Under the pieces are notes generated by a model. That model was given only the letters and a program-made list of their open reading frames with translations, was not told the DNA's origin and did not search any database. Both the position numbers and the translations under genes were made by a program. Shown in pieces: positions 33,145-41,749 of a DNA stretch of 64,000 nt. Source of the stretch: Oscillospiraceae bacterium (lineage in GTDB: Bacteria; Bacillota; Clostridia; Oscillospirales; UBA929). The DNA lies in contig JAISCT010000060.1 in NCBI GenBank assembly GCA_031265355.1, positions 1-64,000 on the forward strand, read 5' to 3'. Each line of letters opens with the position of its first letter. Position 1 is the first letter of the stretch.

Positions 33145-33168
33145 GCCGCTACATCACCGCCCCTCATG

Positions 33169-33197
33169 AATATATCACACTATCCGCTAAAATGCAA
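33169..33197 (-). promoter_or_regulatory. Promoter of the sce7726-sce7725-RES operon
   Basis: Minus strand TTGCAT (33197-33192), 17 bp, TATATT (33174-33169), ending 25 bp before the GTG at 33144. The -35 box is part of one of two direct repeats. Confidence 0.75.
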
Positions 33198-33220
33198 CCA
33201 TTTCATCCGCTAAAATGCAA
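33182..33220. repeat. Two 16-bp direct repeats over the -35 region
   Basis: ATCCGCTAAAATGCAA occurs identically at 33182-33197 and 33205-33220 (23-bp period, about two helical turns). Copy 1 covers the -35 and spacer, so a bound protein would block transcription of the toxin operon. Confidence 0.75.
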
Positions 33221-33341
33221 AAATTATCATCACTATCACGCGAGTTGATATGCACGCTTTCCGCCATGCTTTCGTCAAACTCAGTGATATGCCATCATTT
33301 TGCTTTCATCGGTAAAGTCATCATACTTAGTCCTTCCAATC

Positions 33342-34400
33342 TCATTCCTGCTTATCGGTCTTCCCGTAAGCCGTTGACCTGCCACCGCCAATTTTGACAA
33401 GGTATCCGCTCTTGACGAGTGCCGTCAAGGTACGCTCCACAGTGACCTTGCTGATGTCGGGGCAGACTTCCAGAATCTCTTTCTTTGAGACTTTGCCGAT
33501 TTTGCGATCAATGAACGCCTTGATACGGTCAGGCTTCGATAATCCCTTGTCGGAAAGGTATTCGATACGCTCCTCAAACTCGTTATAGGATTTCTCTATG
33601 ACACCAAGGTAATAACAGACAAAAGGCGCGTAGTCATTCTTGTTCTCATGCCAGCCGTTGGAGCTGTCCTGCAAAGCCTCATAATAGGTGTCCTTGCTTC
33701 CCTCAATGAGCTTTTCCACGCTGATGTACTTCCCGACGATGTATCCGGCACGGTAGAACAGCAGCAAGGTGAGAAGCCTGCTTATCCTGCCGTTGCCATC
33801 GTTAAACGGGTGGATGCAAAGGAAATCCAGTACGAACATCGGAATCAGAAGAAGCGGGTCATATTCACTTTTTCCCAGACTCTCGATGAATGCGGTGCAT
33901 AGGTCATCCATTGCAGAGGCGGTCAGGAATGCCGGTACAGGCTGGAAACGGACGCTCTGGTTTCCCTCGGCATCGGTCTCGGCGATGAAGTTGTCAGAGT
34001 TCTTGTAAGAGCCTCCTATCGCGCTCTTGGAGAACGAGTAAAGCTGCTTGTGCAGTTGCAAGATGATGTTCGGACGCGGGTAGATGTAATCATAGCTCTC
34101 GTGTATGGCGGCGAGGACATCGCGGTATCCGGCGATTTCCTGCTCTGTACGGTTGCGCGGCGCGGACTTGTCCCTGACCAGTTCCTCCAATCTTTTGTCA
34201 GTGGTGTGGATACCCTCGATGGCGTTAGACGCGCCCGTGCTTTGGATTTTCGCTATCTCCATCAAGGTCGTCAGAACGTCGGCGTGAGCTTCGACATAGA
34301 GTTCCTGCTTTCCCTTGTGTTCATGTATGGAGGACAGCATCGCCACAATCTCAGGTGTAAGCAGAGCCCCAGGGATGCCTTTATAATCAAAAACTTTCAT
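33342..34400 (-). CDS. Fic-family AMP-transferase with N-terminal inhibitory motif and winged-helix tail
   Basis: The ATG at 34400 follows AAGGAG at 7 nt. 352 aa. SNAIEG at 58-63 fits the (S/T)xxxE(G/N) inhibitory helix of class II Fic proteins. HPFNDGNGRISR at 197-208 is the complete catalytic Fic motif (His197). The last ~70 residues form a winged helix (KKEILEVCPDISKVTVERTL). It should AMPylate a protein target under self-inhibition. It stands alone, with its own promoter, between the RES operon and a primase remnant. Confidence 0.92.
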   Translation of the reverse strand: MKVFDYKGIPGALLTPEIVAMLSSIHEHKGKQELYVEAHADVLTTLMEIAKIQSTGASNAIEGIHTTDKRLEELVRDKSAPRNRTEQEIAGYRDVLAAIHESYDYIYPRPNIILQLHKQLYSFSKSAIGGSYKNSDNFIAETDAEGNQSVRFQPVPAFLTASAMDDLCTAFIESLGKSEYDPLLLIPMFVLDFLCIHPFNDGNGRISRLLTLLLFYRAGYIVGKYISVEKLIEGSKDTYYEALQDSSNGWHENKNDYAPFVCYYLGVIEKSYNEFEERIEYLSDKGLSKPDRIKAFIDRKIGKVSKKEILEVCPDISKVTVERTLTALVKSGYLVKIGGGRSTAYGKTDKQE

Positions 34401-34434
34401 TGGCAATCTCCTTCACGAATCATTTTACTCCATC

Positions 34435-34463
34435 ATTATACCTAAATATGATGGACATTGCAA
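34435..34463 (-). promoter_or_regulatory. Promoter of the Fic gene
   Basis: Minus strand TTGCAA (34463-34458), 17 bp, TATAAT (34440-34435), 34 bp before the start codon. An imperfect inverted repeat CATCAT...ATGATG around the -10 could be an operator. Confidence 0.8.
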
Positions 34464-34503
34464 GCCCTTGGCGAAGATTATTTCCCGTCATTTTCAAAAC
34501 ATC

Positions 34504-34683
34504 TCAATTAAATACGACAAAAAGATGCAAAAAATTTGCCGAAGACGTAGTAAACCTATACCCTCTCCTGTTGGCGGAGGCGTCCTTAACTGGATGCCCC
34601 CGCCTTTGGAGGAAGGCGGCGAGGTCGGTCTGCTTCGCCGCCTGTTTTTGGGATTCGGTAAAATGAATGTACCGTGTTGGCAT
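34504..34683 (-). pseudogene. Remnant of a DUF3991/TOPRIM-type mobile-element primase (N-terminus only)
   Basis: About 60 codons reading YIHFTESQKQAAKQTDLAA then FLQRRG resemble the start of DUF3991/TOPRIM primase-like proteins of conjugative and mobilisable elements; the rest is absent. The remaining bases of 34401-34817 hold only promoters. Confidence 0.5.
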
Positions 34684-34759
34684 AGGTTTGCACCCGCCTT
34701 TCTGCAATAGTGTGTAATCGATCGGGATAATTGTTTGCAAAAACGTGTAAAATAACTCT

Positions 34760-34787
34760 TTGAAAACCGCAGAAAACGTGTTATACT
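34760..34787 (+). promoter_or_regulatory. Promoter of the DUF4143 ATPase gene
   Basis: TTGAAA (34760-34765), 16 bp, TATACT (34782-34787); 30 bp to the ATG at 34818. Confidence 0.75.
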
Positions 34788-34817
34788 ATTTCTATCCCAA
34801 CATGAAAGGGGCTTTGT

Positions 34818-36110
34818 ATGAAACGAAACGCATTTGAACAGCTTTTGGCATGGAAGCGCGACCCGGAGCGCAAGCCGTTGATTTTGAAAGGCGCGAGGCA
34901 GGTCGGCAAGACCTGGCTCATGCGCGAGTTCGGGGAAACGCAGTACCAAAGCTATGTCTATTTTAACTTTGACGAGGAGGACGACCTGTCTTCCATCTTT
35001 GAGACCAACAAAAGCCCGCAGCGCATCATTGAGCGGCTGGGGCTTCTGAAAGGTGAAAAAATTCTGCCGGGTGAAACGCTCATCGTCTTCGACGAGATTC
35101 AGGAATGCTCAGCGGCGCTGAACTCTCTGAAATATTTCAGGGAGCAGGCCAATGAGTATCATGTCGTCGCGGCGGGGAGTTTGCTTGGCACATTGCTCGC
35201 CAAGCCGAAGTCCTATCCGGTGGGTCAGGTCAATCTGATTGACCTCTATCCGCTGGCCTTTGACGAGTTTCTCGCCGCCGTTGATGAACCGCTCTACGGC
35301 TACTTTACGCAAATCCAAAAAAATCAGCCCATTGAGGAGATTTTCCACAACTGGCTGTTTGAAGCGTACAGCAACTACCTGATCATAGGCGGTCTGCCCG
35401 AATGCGTCGCGTCATGGGTAAGCTATAAAGACCCGCAGCGCATCCGGCAGATTCAGAACGAGTTGGTGACCATCTACGAGAACGACTTCTCCAAGCACAA
35501 CGGCAAAATCAACAGCGGCAGGATTCTGCTAGTGTTCCGCAGCATTGTGTCCCAGCTCGCCAAAGGCAATGAAAAATTCATCTATGGCAGCCTGAAAGAA
35601 GGCGCGAGGGCGCGGGAGTTTGAGGAAGCTATCGAATGGCTGGTGTCAGTGGGTATGCTGAACCGCGTTTACAACGTATCCAAGCCGGAGCATCCGTTGA
35701 AAGCCTTTGAGCAACCGAACTATTTCAAGCTGTTTCTCTTTGACGCCGGGCTTTTGAAGCATATGGCTGGCGTCGACAATGCCGCTATCCTCTTGAAAAG
35801 CGATTATCAGTTTAAAGGGCCGCTGACGGAAAACTTCGTGCTGCAGCAGCTTGCCGGGCAGTTTGAAGTGGAGCCGCGTTTCTTCGCGGACGGACGCGGC
35901 GAGGTGGATTTCCTGATTCAGAACGGCATGGAGGTCATTCCGGTGGAGGTGAAAGGCGGTGAGGACAAAACCGCCGCCAGCTTCAAGGCGTACATCAAGA
36001 ACCGCCGGCCCCGCATGGCGATCCGCTACTCCAAGCGAGGCTATGTCAAGGACGGCTGTATTACCAATATCCCGCTGTATCTTGCCTGCATCACCAGGAA
36101 ACTGATTTGA
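34818..36110 (+). CDS. AAA_14 / DUF4143 ATPase
   Basis: 430 aa; ATG after AAAGGGG. Walker A LKGARQVGKTWL (~23-34), Walker B TLIVFDEIQE (~87-96), sensor GSLLG (~118). The C-terminal DUF4143 domain ends in a restriction-endonuclease-like core (GEVDFLIQNG, then PVEVKGGE, ~365-388). This widespread prokaryotic family has no firmly established function and often sits in accessory regions. The gene is followed after 37 bp by the 59-codon gene and rtcB. Confidence 0.88.
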   Translation: MKRNAFEQLLAWKRDPERKPLILKGARQVGKTWLMREFGETQYQSYVYFNFDEEDDLSSIFETNKSPQRIIERLGLLKGEKILPGETLIVFDEIQECSAALNSLKYFREQANEYHVVAAGSLLGTLLAKPKSYPVGQVNLIDLYPLAFDEFLAAVDEPLYGYFTQIQKNQPIEEIFHNWLFEAYSNYLIIGGLPECVASWVSYKDPQRIRQIQNELVTIYENDFSKHNGKINSGRILLVFRSIVSQLAKGNEKFIYGSLKEGARAREFEEAIEWLVSVGMLNRVYNVSKPEHPLKAFEQPNYFKLFLFDAGLLKHMAGVDNAAILLKSDYQFKGPLTENFVLQQLAGQFEVEPRFFADGRGEVDFLIQNGMEVIPVEVKGGEDKTAASFKAYIKNRRPRMAIRYSKRGYVKDGCITNIPLYLACITRKLI

Positions 36111-36147
36111 AAGTGGTCGAATTCGACCACTTGGCGGAGGTGTAACG

Positions 36148-36327
36148 ATGCGGAACCCTTTTCTCTTTGACGATATTGACGTTCTCCGCAATTTAGGCAA
36201 TATCCGAGATGCGGAGGAATTGCGGCGCGCGGAGGGCGACACCACCATTGAAGGATACTATGTAGCTGATTATAAAGAGCAACCGCATACCTATATGGAT
36301 GACAAGGACAACGGTGAATCGCAATGA
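36148..36327 (+). CDS. 59-aa protein coupled to RtcB (weak Fic N-terminus resemblance)
   Basis: ATG at 36148 follows GGAGG at 7 nt, and the TGA overlaps the rtcB ATG (ATGA), so the gene is very likely translated. The protein is acidic: MRNPFLFDDIDVLRNLGNIR, then DAEELRRAEGD. That stretch resembles the N-terminal helices of Fic/cell-filamentation proteins, though no Fic motif follows. It may be a small regulator or a truncated Fic relic now coupled to the ligase. Confidence 0.7.
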   Translation: MRNPFLFDDIDVLRNLGNIRDAEELRRAEGDTTIEGYYVADYKEQPHTYMDDKDNGESQ

Positions 36328-37514
36328 TCGAACTGCAGGGCAAATATAACACCGCCAAGGTGTTTACCGATAATATTGAATCCGAGGCGATTTCCCAGAT
36401 CATCAACCTGCTGAATCAGGGGTTCGTCGCCGGCAGCCAAATCCGCGTCATGCCGGACACCCACGCCGGCGCGGGCTGCACTATCGGCACGACCATGACA
36501 ATCAGCGATAAGGTTGTGCCCAACCTCGTGGGCGTGGACATCGGCTGCGGCATGGAGACGGTGATTCTGCGTGACGAGCGCGTGGAGCCGCAGCAACTAG
36601 ACAAGGCAATCCACCGCCTGATTCCAGCCGGCTTCGATACGCGTAAATCACCGCACCAGTATATGGGCGAGATGGATTTATCCAAGCTGCGTTGCGCGAA
36701 ACATGTCAATCTTGAACGGGCGGAGCTGAGCCTAGGCACGCTGGGCGGCGGCAACCACTTTATTGAGCTTGACCGCGACGGCGACGGCAGGCTCTATCTT
36801 GTCGTCCACACCGGCAGCCGGAATCTGGGCAAGCAGGTGGCCGAGCATTATCAGAACGCCGCCGCCAAAGACCTTCAGCGCAAGGCCAAGGACGTGAACG
36901 CCCTAATTGCCGACCTCAAACGGCAGGGTCGCGAAACCGAGATTCAGGCGGAACTGAAAAAGCTGGGCGTCCGCAAGGTTGACCGCAATCTTGCCTTCTG
37001 CGAGGGCGCGCTGTTCGACGATTATCTGCACGACATGGCCATCGTCCAGCGCTACGCCGACTGGAACCGCCACGCTATCGTCCGTGATATTGTCAAGGAA
37101 GTGAAGTTCAAGGTTGACGAGCAGTTTACCACCGTCCACAACTATATCGACTTGGATACCATGATCCTCCGCAAGGGCGCGATCTCCGCCAAGATCGGCG
37201 AACGCGTGTTGATCCCGATGAATATGCGGGACGGCAGCCTGATCTGCGTCGGCAAGGGCAACCCGGACTGGAACCAGTCGGCGCCGCACGGTGCCGGACG
37301 TCTGATGAGCCGGTCGGCGGCCAAACAGGCTATCACGCTGACTCAGTTTGAGAAGTCGATGGAGGGTATCTACTCCTCCACGGTGAACAAGAGTACCATC
37401 GACGAGTCGCCCTTCGCGTATAAGCCCATGGATGAGATCATCGCGAACATTGGCGACACGGCGGAGATCGTCAAAACCATCAACCCGCTGTATAACTTCA
37501 AGGCGGCGGAATAG
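36324..37514 (+). CDS. rtcB: RtcB-family RNA ligase
   Basis: 396 aa. RtcB active-site motifs are all present: MPDTHAGAGCTIGTT, GVDIGCGME (metal-binding Cys), GTLGGGNHFIEL (His/Asn), VVHTGSRNLGK, VHNYID, RKGAISA and QSAPHGAGRLMSR (the guanylated His). RtcB joins RNA 2',3'-cyclic phosphate or 3'-phosphate to 5'-OH ends using GTP. No archease or RtcA gene is adjacent. Its location in an island with nuclease- and toxin-like genes suggests RNA repair after toxin cleavage. Confidence 0.93.
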   Translation: MIELQGKYNTAKVFTDNIESEAISQIINLLNQGFVAGSQIRVMPDTHAGAGCTIGTTMTISDKVVPNLVGVDIGCGMETVILRDERVEPQQLDKAIHRLIPAGFDTRKSPHQYMGEMDLSKLRCAKHVNLERAELSLGTLGGGNHFIELDRDGDGRLYLVVHTGSRNLGKQVAEHYQNAAAKDLQRKAKDVNALIADLKRQGRETEIQAELKKLGVRKVDRNLAFCEGALFDDYLHDMAIVQRYADWNRHAIVRDIVKEVKFKVDEQFTTVHNYIDLDTMILRKGAISAKIGERVLIPMNMRDGSLICVGKGNPDWNQSAPHGAGRLMSRSAAKQAITLTQFEKSMEGIYSSTVNKSTIDESPFAYKPMDEIIANIGDTAEIVKTINPLYNFKAAE

Positions 37515-37528
37515 AGGGAGCGTGGATT

Positions 37529-37813
37529 ATGACGTGGATCGGATACGGTGTCGTCGCGCTCGCCATTTGGAACGCGGTGGTTTTCTGCTTGTACGGCTGG
37601 GATAAACGCAGAGCCAGACGCGGTGGCCGGCGCGTCAGCGAGAAAACACTGCTGACAATGACGGTGCTCATGGGCGGGCCTGGCGCACTGCTCGGGATGT
37701 ACATATTCCGCCACAAAACAAGGCATCTGAAGTTTCAAATTGGCGTGCCGCTGCTTTTGGTGCTGAATACAATGGTCGCGGTGATCGCCATTATGTACGC
37801 ATCAGCACTGTAA
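37529..37813 (+). CDS. DUF1294 membrane protein
   Basis: 94 aa; ATG with GGGAG upstream, 14 bp after rtcB. Two to three hydrophobic segments around a basic loop with the DUF1294 signature (CLYGWDKRRARRGGRRVSE, then GGPGALLGMYIFRHKTRH). The function is unknown. Confidence 0.88.
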   Translation: MTWIGYGVVALAIWNAVVFCLYGWDKRRARRGGRRVSEKTLLTMTVLMGGPGALLGMYIFRHKTRHLKFQIGVPLLLVLNTMVAVIAIMYASAL

Positions 37814-38007
37814 ACATCGGAAAAATAAAAATCCGGGCTTGGTTCGTGTTCAAACCATTGCCCGGATTTTTTGCGGTTATACGCTTTCGGATTTGGTGTT
37901 GCCCTTGTGATTGGATTTACATCGCCCCAGTCTTTGCGTTGGGCCGTGTAGTATGCCCGCTGTTTGCGCTTGGCTTGCTTCTCAAGCGGAATGAATCGTT
38001 GCTTCAA
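37735..38007 (-). CDS. Small basic protein of a clostridial uncharacterised family
   Basis: TTG at 38007 follows AGGAGG at 8 nt. 90 aa. The central segment (KRKQRAYYTAQRKDWGDVNP, then ITRATPNPKAYNRKK) resembles small lysine/arginine-rich proteins I recall from Clostridia. The 3' end reads through the terminator hairpin at 37827-37871 and overlaps DUF1294 by 79 bp, so the true end may be disturbed. 38008-38265 holds no convincing gene. Confidence 0.5.
   Translation of the reverse strand: MKQRFIPLEKQAKRKQRAYYTAQRKDWGDVNPITRATPNPKAYNRKKSGQWFEHEPSPDFYFSDVYSADAYIMAITATIVFSTKSSGTPI
37827..37871. terminator. Terminator after the rtcB-DUF1294 genes
   Basis: AAAAATCCGGGC (37827-37838) pairs with GCCCGGATTTTT (37860-37871) and continues into a T-run on the plus strand. 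Confidence 0.85.
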
Positions 38008-38265
38008 ATGAACCGCCTCCTGGAAACCAGTATACCACACTATATTCAAAAAGCCACCACCGATTATTCCAGGAGCGACAAGACCGTTGGCCACGAGGAA
38101 CTTCACAGCTTGGCGCAGGGACTTTTGGAGTTCTTTCTCGCGGAGCTCGGGCGGCATATCGAAGCGGGGCAGATCCGTAGAATTCCAGAGTTATTGCCGG
38201 GCGCAGATACATGGAACGACCCAAAACATGGCGCTGTCATCGAAAAAGCAGCAGATAAGGCATCG

Positions 38266-38811
38266 CTAAAAATCAAGAGCATTCAAAAAACTCTGAAAAC
38301 TCTTTGATTTATTTTCCGCTATCGACTCTGGTGTCATGGCGCTACCAATTTTGGATGCTATATATATCTGTCCCGCTTGTTTTGTAATACGTTTAATCAT
38401 CTGTTTCGCATTGGCGATTTTATCTGGCTCTCGATATTTTTTCTTTCCTTTATCGCGTGCAAGATTGGTCCCAAATGCAACATCTATTGATGCCAAATCG
38501 CCCAAATACCAAGATTCCAATTCATGACATACAATTCGGATTTTATAATTTTCTTTCCCGGATTTTTTGCACAAGTCATCAATGTTTTGTTTCAATTTCT
38601 TGCAGTCAGGAGAACTATCTTGATCCACGAGAACGATGACTCGTATATTCGCATCGGAATGAGCTTTCAGTTTGTTTATGATCGACTTTTTTAAGTCATC
38701 TTTCCCTTCATGATGTACAACTCGGAACTTCAACGTCGGAAATATGTTTTTGAACAATGCGCTGAGAAATGTTGACATGGACCTCTCTTCTGTCAGAAAG
38801 ACATACTTCAC
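38266..38811 (-). CDS. DUF4276 (TOPRIM-like) effector partner
   Basis: 181 aa from the GTG at 38811, 3 bp after the stop of the ATPase gene. TEERS at the N-terminus, VIVLVDQDSSP (~57-67) and CHELESWYLGD (~95-105) are the DUF4276/RloB-like pattern of acidic residues in a TOPRIM-type nuclease fold. Pairing with a single AAA ATPase gene is the layout of OLD/RloAB-like and PARIS-like two-gene immune systems. The ATPase would sense and the TOPRIM-like partner act. Confidence 0.8.
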   Translation of the reverse strand: MKYVFLTEERSMSTFLSALFKNIFPTLKFRVVHHEGKDDLKKSIINKLKAHSDANIRVIVLVDQDSSPDCKKLKQNIDDLCKKSGKENYKIRIVCHELESWYLGDLASIDVAFGTNLARDKGKKKYREPDKIANAKQMIKRITKQAGQIYIASKIGSAMTPESIAENKSKSFQSFLNALDF

Positions 38812-38814
38812 ACA

Positions 38815-39996
38815 TTACACCTCGTTCTTCGCGAAGTAACCCTGTTTCCAAAGCCAGCCCAATTTGTCGCCATATTCAACCAGCCTTGCAAGTGTCGCAT
38901 CCTTTTTCAACATCCGCGCCGTGGTGTACCCATCCGCTTTTTCTAAGACGATTACTTCCGACAATGCAACGGCATTCAGAAAGTCTGGCGAATGCGTGGA
39001 GACAAAGATCTGTCCCCGCTTTGAATACTCGCGAAATTCTTCCGCGAGTATTTCGAGTATTTCCGGATACAATTGATTTTCCGGTTCTTCAATGCAAAGA
39101 AGGGGATTGGGCTGCGGGTCATGTAATAGGACCAGATAGGCAAGCATTTTGATGGTTCCATCGGAGGTATATACAGATAAAAATGGACTTTTAAACGCGC
39201 CATCTTTAAACTTCAACAACAGTCGATTGTCTTCCGTTGTCGTGGCCTCTATGCCCGCAACGCCAGGTATGCGTTCCTGCATTTTCTGCAATATATCCTT
39301 CCATATTTCGGGGTGATTCTCATAAATAAATTTTGCGACTTGGGAGAGATTGTCTCCCGTTCGCGATAAATGTTCGCTGTAGACTGATTTCTGTTCGGTA
39401 GTCCTAGCCTCTGAAATCCGAAAATCCGAAACTGTCCAATTTTCCACCATTTTTCTGAAGGTTGCAATGGCTTCAAAATCAGAGAATTGTCCCAGGCCTT
39501 TGATGGCCAATATGTCGGCGGAATCCAGCGCCTGTTCCCGCCGTCGGTCCGCTTTTTTTACATCTTCATACGACGAAACTTTCCCAGAAACAGCTGTCCC
39601 TCTTCCGTTTGCAAATTCCAACATGCGCCAAGGGGCGCCACGACTTCCGCGGCGGTATTGCAAGATTTCTCTGCTCACGACGGGTCTTCCCGTTGAATGA
39701 GACAGCTCCAATATATATGTCACAAGTGGCTCGTCTTTTTCCGCTCGAAACTTGATTTCAAACAAGATGGACTCGTTCTCTTTTCCTCTCGACACCACTT
39801 CTTTAAAACCGCCGCGCATCTCCAGCGCTTTTCGGACATTTTGCTCAAGACAATCGCGCAAGAAGCCAAAGACGTCAAAAAAGGTGGACTTCCCCACACC
39901 ATTTTTCCCCACGACAACTGTCATATTAGAGATGCCTGTTATACTCACATCTTGCAGCGCCCGAAAATTTTTGATGTGAATGCTCTCAATGCGCAC
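38815..39996 (-). CDS. AAA_21/OLD-like ATPase, partner of DUF4276
   Basis: The GTG at 39996 lies 6 nt after AGGAGGGG; the open frame continues far upstream through the tRNA region but without a fitting start. 393 aa. SIHIKNFRALQDVSI starts an ABC/SMC-like head. Walker A GKNGVGKST (~30-38), Walker B PLLCIEEPENQLYPE (~300), and the STHSPDFLNAV motif with the switch His. Full length for the family and seemingly intact. Confidence 0.88.
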   Translation of the reverse strand: MRIESIHIKNFRALQDVSITGISNMTVVVGKNGVGKSTFFDVFGFLRDCLEQNVRKALEMRGGFKEVVSRGKENESILFEIKFRAEKDEPLVTYILELSHSTGRPVVSREILQYRRGSRGAPWRMLEFANGRGTAVSGKVSSYEDVKKADRRREQALDSADILAIKGLGQFSDFEAIATFRKMVENWTVSDFRISEARTTEQKSVYSEHLSRTGDNLSQVAKFIYENHPEIWKDILQKMQERIPGVAGIEATTTEDNRLLLKFKDGAFKSPFLSVYTSDGTIKMLAYLVLLHDPQPNPLLCIEEPENQLYPEILEILAEEFREYSKRGQIFVSTHSPDFLNAVALSEVIVLEKADGYTTARMLKKDATLARLVEYGDKLGWLWKQGYFAKNEV

Positions 39997-40233
39997 GATG
40001 AGCCCCTCCTGTTCAAAAACAGCATCCTGCCAGTGTCCCACACCAGGTAACGGATACATCGCCAACGCCTCTGCCGCGATGTCTGTAAAAAATCCGCAAC
40101 CTGTCACAGTTACCGGCAAAAGAGTGAGAACAATATTGCATAAGTTTTTTTGCCGGGCAACAAAATTCGGGGCAGCACGGGCAACTTGAGCAGCAAAAAC
40201 AAAAAGCGTGGCAACAAACGGTAGAAAGAAAAA

Positions 40234-40258
40234 GCCTGAAATCGTTGAAATTTCAGGC
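40234..40258 (-). terminator. Terminator of the tRNA-Ser gene
   Basis: On the minus strand GCCTGAAAT pairs with ATTTCAGGC (7-nt loop) and is followed by CTTTTTCTTTC, 4 bp past the CCA end. Confidence 0.85.
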
Positions 40259-40262
40259 TCCG

Positions 40263-40351
40263 TGGCGGAGAGGGTGGGATTCGAACCCACGTGGGATTGC
40301 TCCCAAACTGATTTCGAGTCAGCCCCGTTATGACCACTTCGATACCTCTCC
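40263..40351 (-). tRNA. tRNA-Ser (anticodon CGA)
   Basis: 89 nt including an encoded CCA. Acceptor stem GGAGAGG/CCTCTCC with discriminator G; T arm GTGGGTTCGAATCCCAC; anticodon stem GCTGA/TCAGT around CTCGAAA, giving CGA for UCG codons; a long variable arm (TTTGGGAGCAATCCCAC region) as in class II tRNAs. Confidence 0.96.
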
Positions 40352-40675
40352 CTATACAAGACGCCGCCGCGACGGGGATTTTCTCCCGCGTCCGCGGAGC
40401 CTCCGCATTTCATTATACGCCCAGCCAGTCATAAAATCAAGGGCGAAATTCCTCTGCCGCCCAGAGGCGGCTTCGAGCAACCGCACCCTTGCCTCAGACC
40501 GTGTCGCGGCTTTCGTGTCCTCACCGATGATACGGCGAAGGTTTGAACGGAGCTGCACAAAACCTTCCCTTGCGGCGCTGGACGTGATATACTGTATGGA
40601 CATCACAATCGGGCGTCTCTCTGCGCTGCCACCGGCAGCGGCTTGCGAGAGCTGCCCGCCTACGAGGGGCGGCCT
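40352..40675. other. Intergenic region upstream of prfA
   Basis: 324 bp. An extended -10 (TGATATACT; TATACT at 40588-40593) without a clear -35 could drive prfA, with a start near 40600. An 83-codon minus-strand frame (start 40603) has no ribosome site and is not called. Confidence 0.5.
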
Positions 40676-41749
40676 ATGCTGGAAAAACTGAAACTGCTCG
40701 CGCAGCGCGATGAAGAGCTCTCGCGGCTGCTGACCGCGCCGGCGGTCTTTGCCGACCGGCCGCGCATGACAAAATTGCTGAAGGAACAAAAAGAGATCGC
40801 CCCCGTCGTCGCGGCCTACCGGGCCTACGCCGCCTGTGAGCGGCGGGCGGCCGACGCGCGGGGGATCTTGGACGGCGCCGAGGACGCCGATCTGCGGACG
40901 CTGGCCCAGGAGGAGTTCGACGAGACGCGCGTCGAGCGAGTCCGTCTGCTCGAACAGATCCGCGTGCTGCTGCTGCCCCGCGACCCGAACGACGACAAAA
41001 ACGTCATCGTCGAGATCCGCGGCGGCGCCGGCGGCGAGGAGGCGGCGCTGTTTGCCGCCTCGCTGTGGCGCATGTACACCATGTATGCCGAACGGCGGCG
41101 CTGGAAGACGGAAGTCCTGAATCTGAATGAGACCGAGCTCGGTGGCGTCAAAGAGATCTGCTTCATGATCGAAGGCGTCGGCGTTTATTCGCGTCTAAAA
41201 TTTGAGAGCGGCGTCCACCGCGTGCAACGGGTGCCCGACACCGAGGCGTCCGGCCGCATCCACACGTCCACCGTCACGGTGGCGGTGCTGCCGGAGGCCG
41301 AAGAGGTGGATTTTGAGATAAATCCCGCCGACCTGCAGACCGACACTTTCCGCTCCAGCGGCGCCGGCGGACAGCACGTCAACAAGACCGAGAGCGCCAT
41401 CCGCATCACCCATTTGCCGACCGGCCTCGTCGTCGAGTGTCAGGACGAACGCAGCCAGTACAAAAACCGTGACAAAGCTATGAAGATCCTCCGTTCCCGG
41501 CTGCTCGAACGCAAGCGGGCCGAACAGGAGGCGCTCATCGCCTCCGACCGCAAGAGTCAGGTGGGCACGGGAGACCGCTCCGAGCGCATCCGCACCTACA
41601 ACTTCCCCCAGGGGCGCGTCACGGACCATCGCATCGGTCTCACGCTCTATAAAATTGACGCCATCCTGGCGGGCGATCTGGACGAGATCATGGACGCGCT
41701 GATCACCGCCGACCAGGCGGACAGACTGCGCGCGCAGGAGGAAACATGA
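40676..41749 (+). CDS. prfA: Peptide chain release factor 1
   Basis: 357 aa from the ATG at 40676 (GAGGGG upstream), the usual RF1 length. The catalytic loop [15 protein letters not shown] contains [17 protein letters not shown] contains the PxT-type tripeptide region that reads UAA/UAG. It releases nascent peptides at stop codons. First gene of a tight operon; its stop overlaps the next start (ATGA). Confidence 0.96.
   Translation: MLEKLKLLAQRDEELSRLLTAPAVFADRPRMTKLLKEQKEIAPVVAAYRAYAACERRAADARGILDGAEDADLRTLAQEEFDETRVERVRLLEQIRVLLLPRDPNDDKNVIVEIRGGAGGEEAALFAASLWRMYTMYAERRRWKTEVLNLNETELGGVKEICFMIEGVGVYSRLKFESGVHRVQRVPDTEASGRIHTSTVTVAVLPEAEEVDFEINPADLQTDTFRSSGAGGQHVNKTESAIRITHLPTGLVVECQDERSQYKNRDKAMKILRSRLLERKRAEQEALIASDRKSQVGTGDRSERIRTYNFPQGRVTDHRIGLTLYKIDAILAGDLDEIMDALITADQADRLRAQEET

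Noticed and set aside
37846-38307. 153-codon plus-strand frame after DUF1294
   Set aside because: It begins inside the DUF1294 terminator and has no ribosome site; the opposite strand carries a better supported small gene.
38815-40413. Longer N-terminus (to ~532 aa) for the OLD-like ATPase
   Set aside because: The extra ~139 residues run through the tRNA-Ser gene and its terminator; the GTG at 39996 has an ideal ribosome site and starts exactly at the ATPase fold.
40352-40603. 83-codon minus-strand frame upstream of prfA
   Set aside because: No ribosome site, unusual Arg-rich composition, and overlap with the region expected to hold the prfA promoter.
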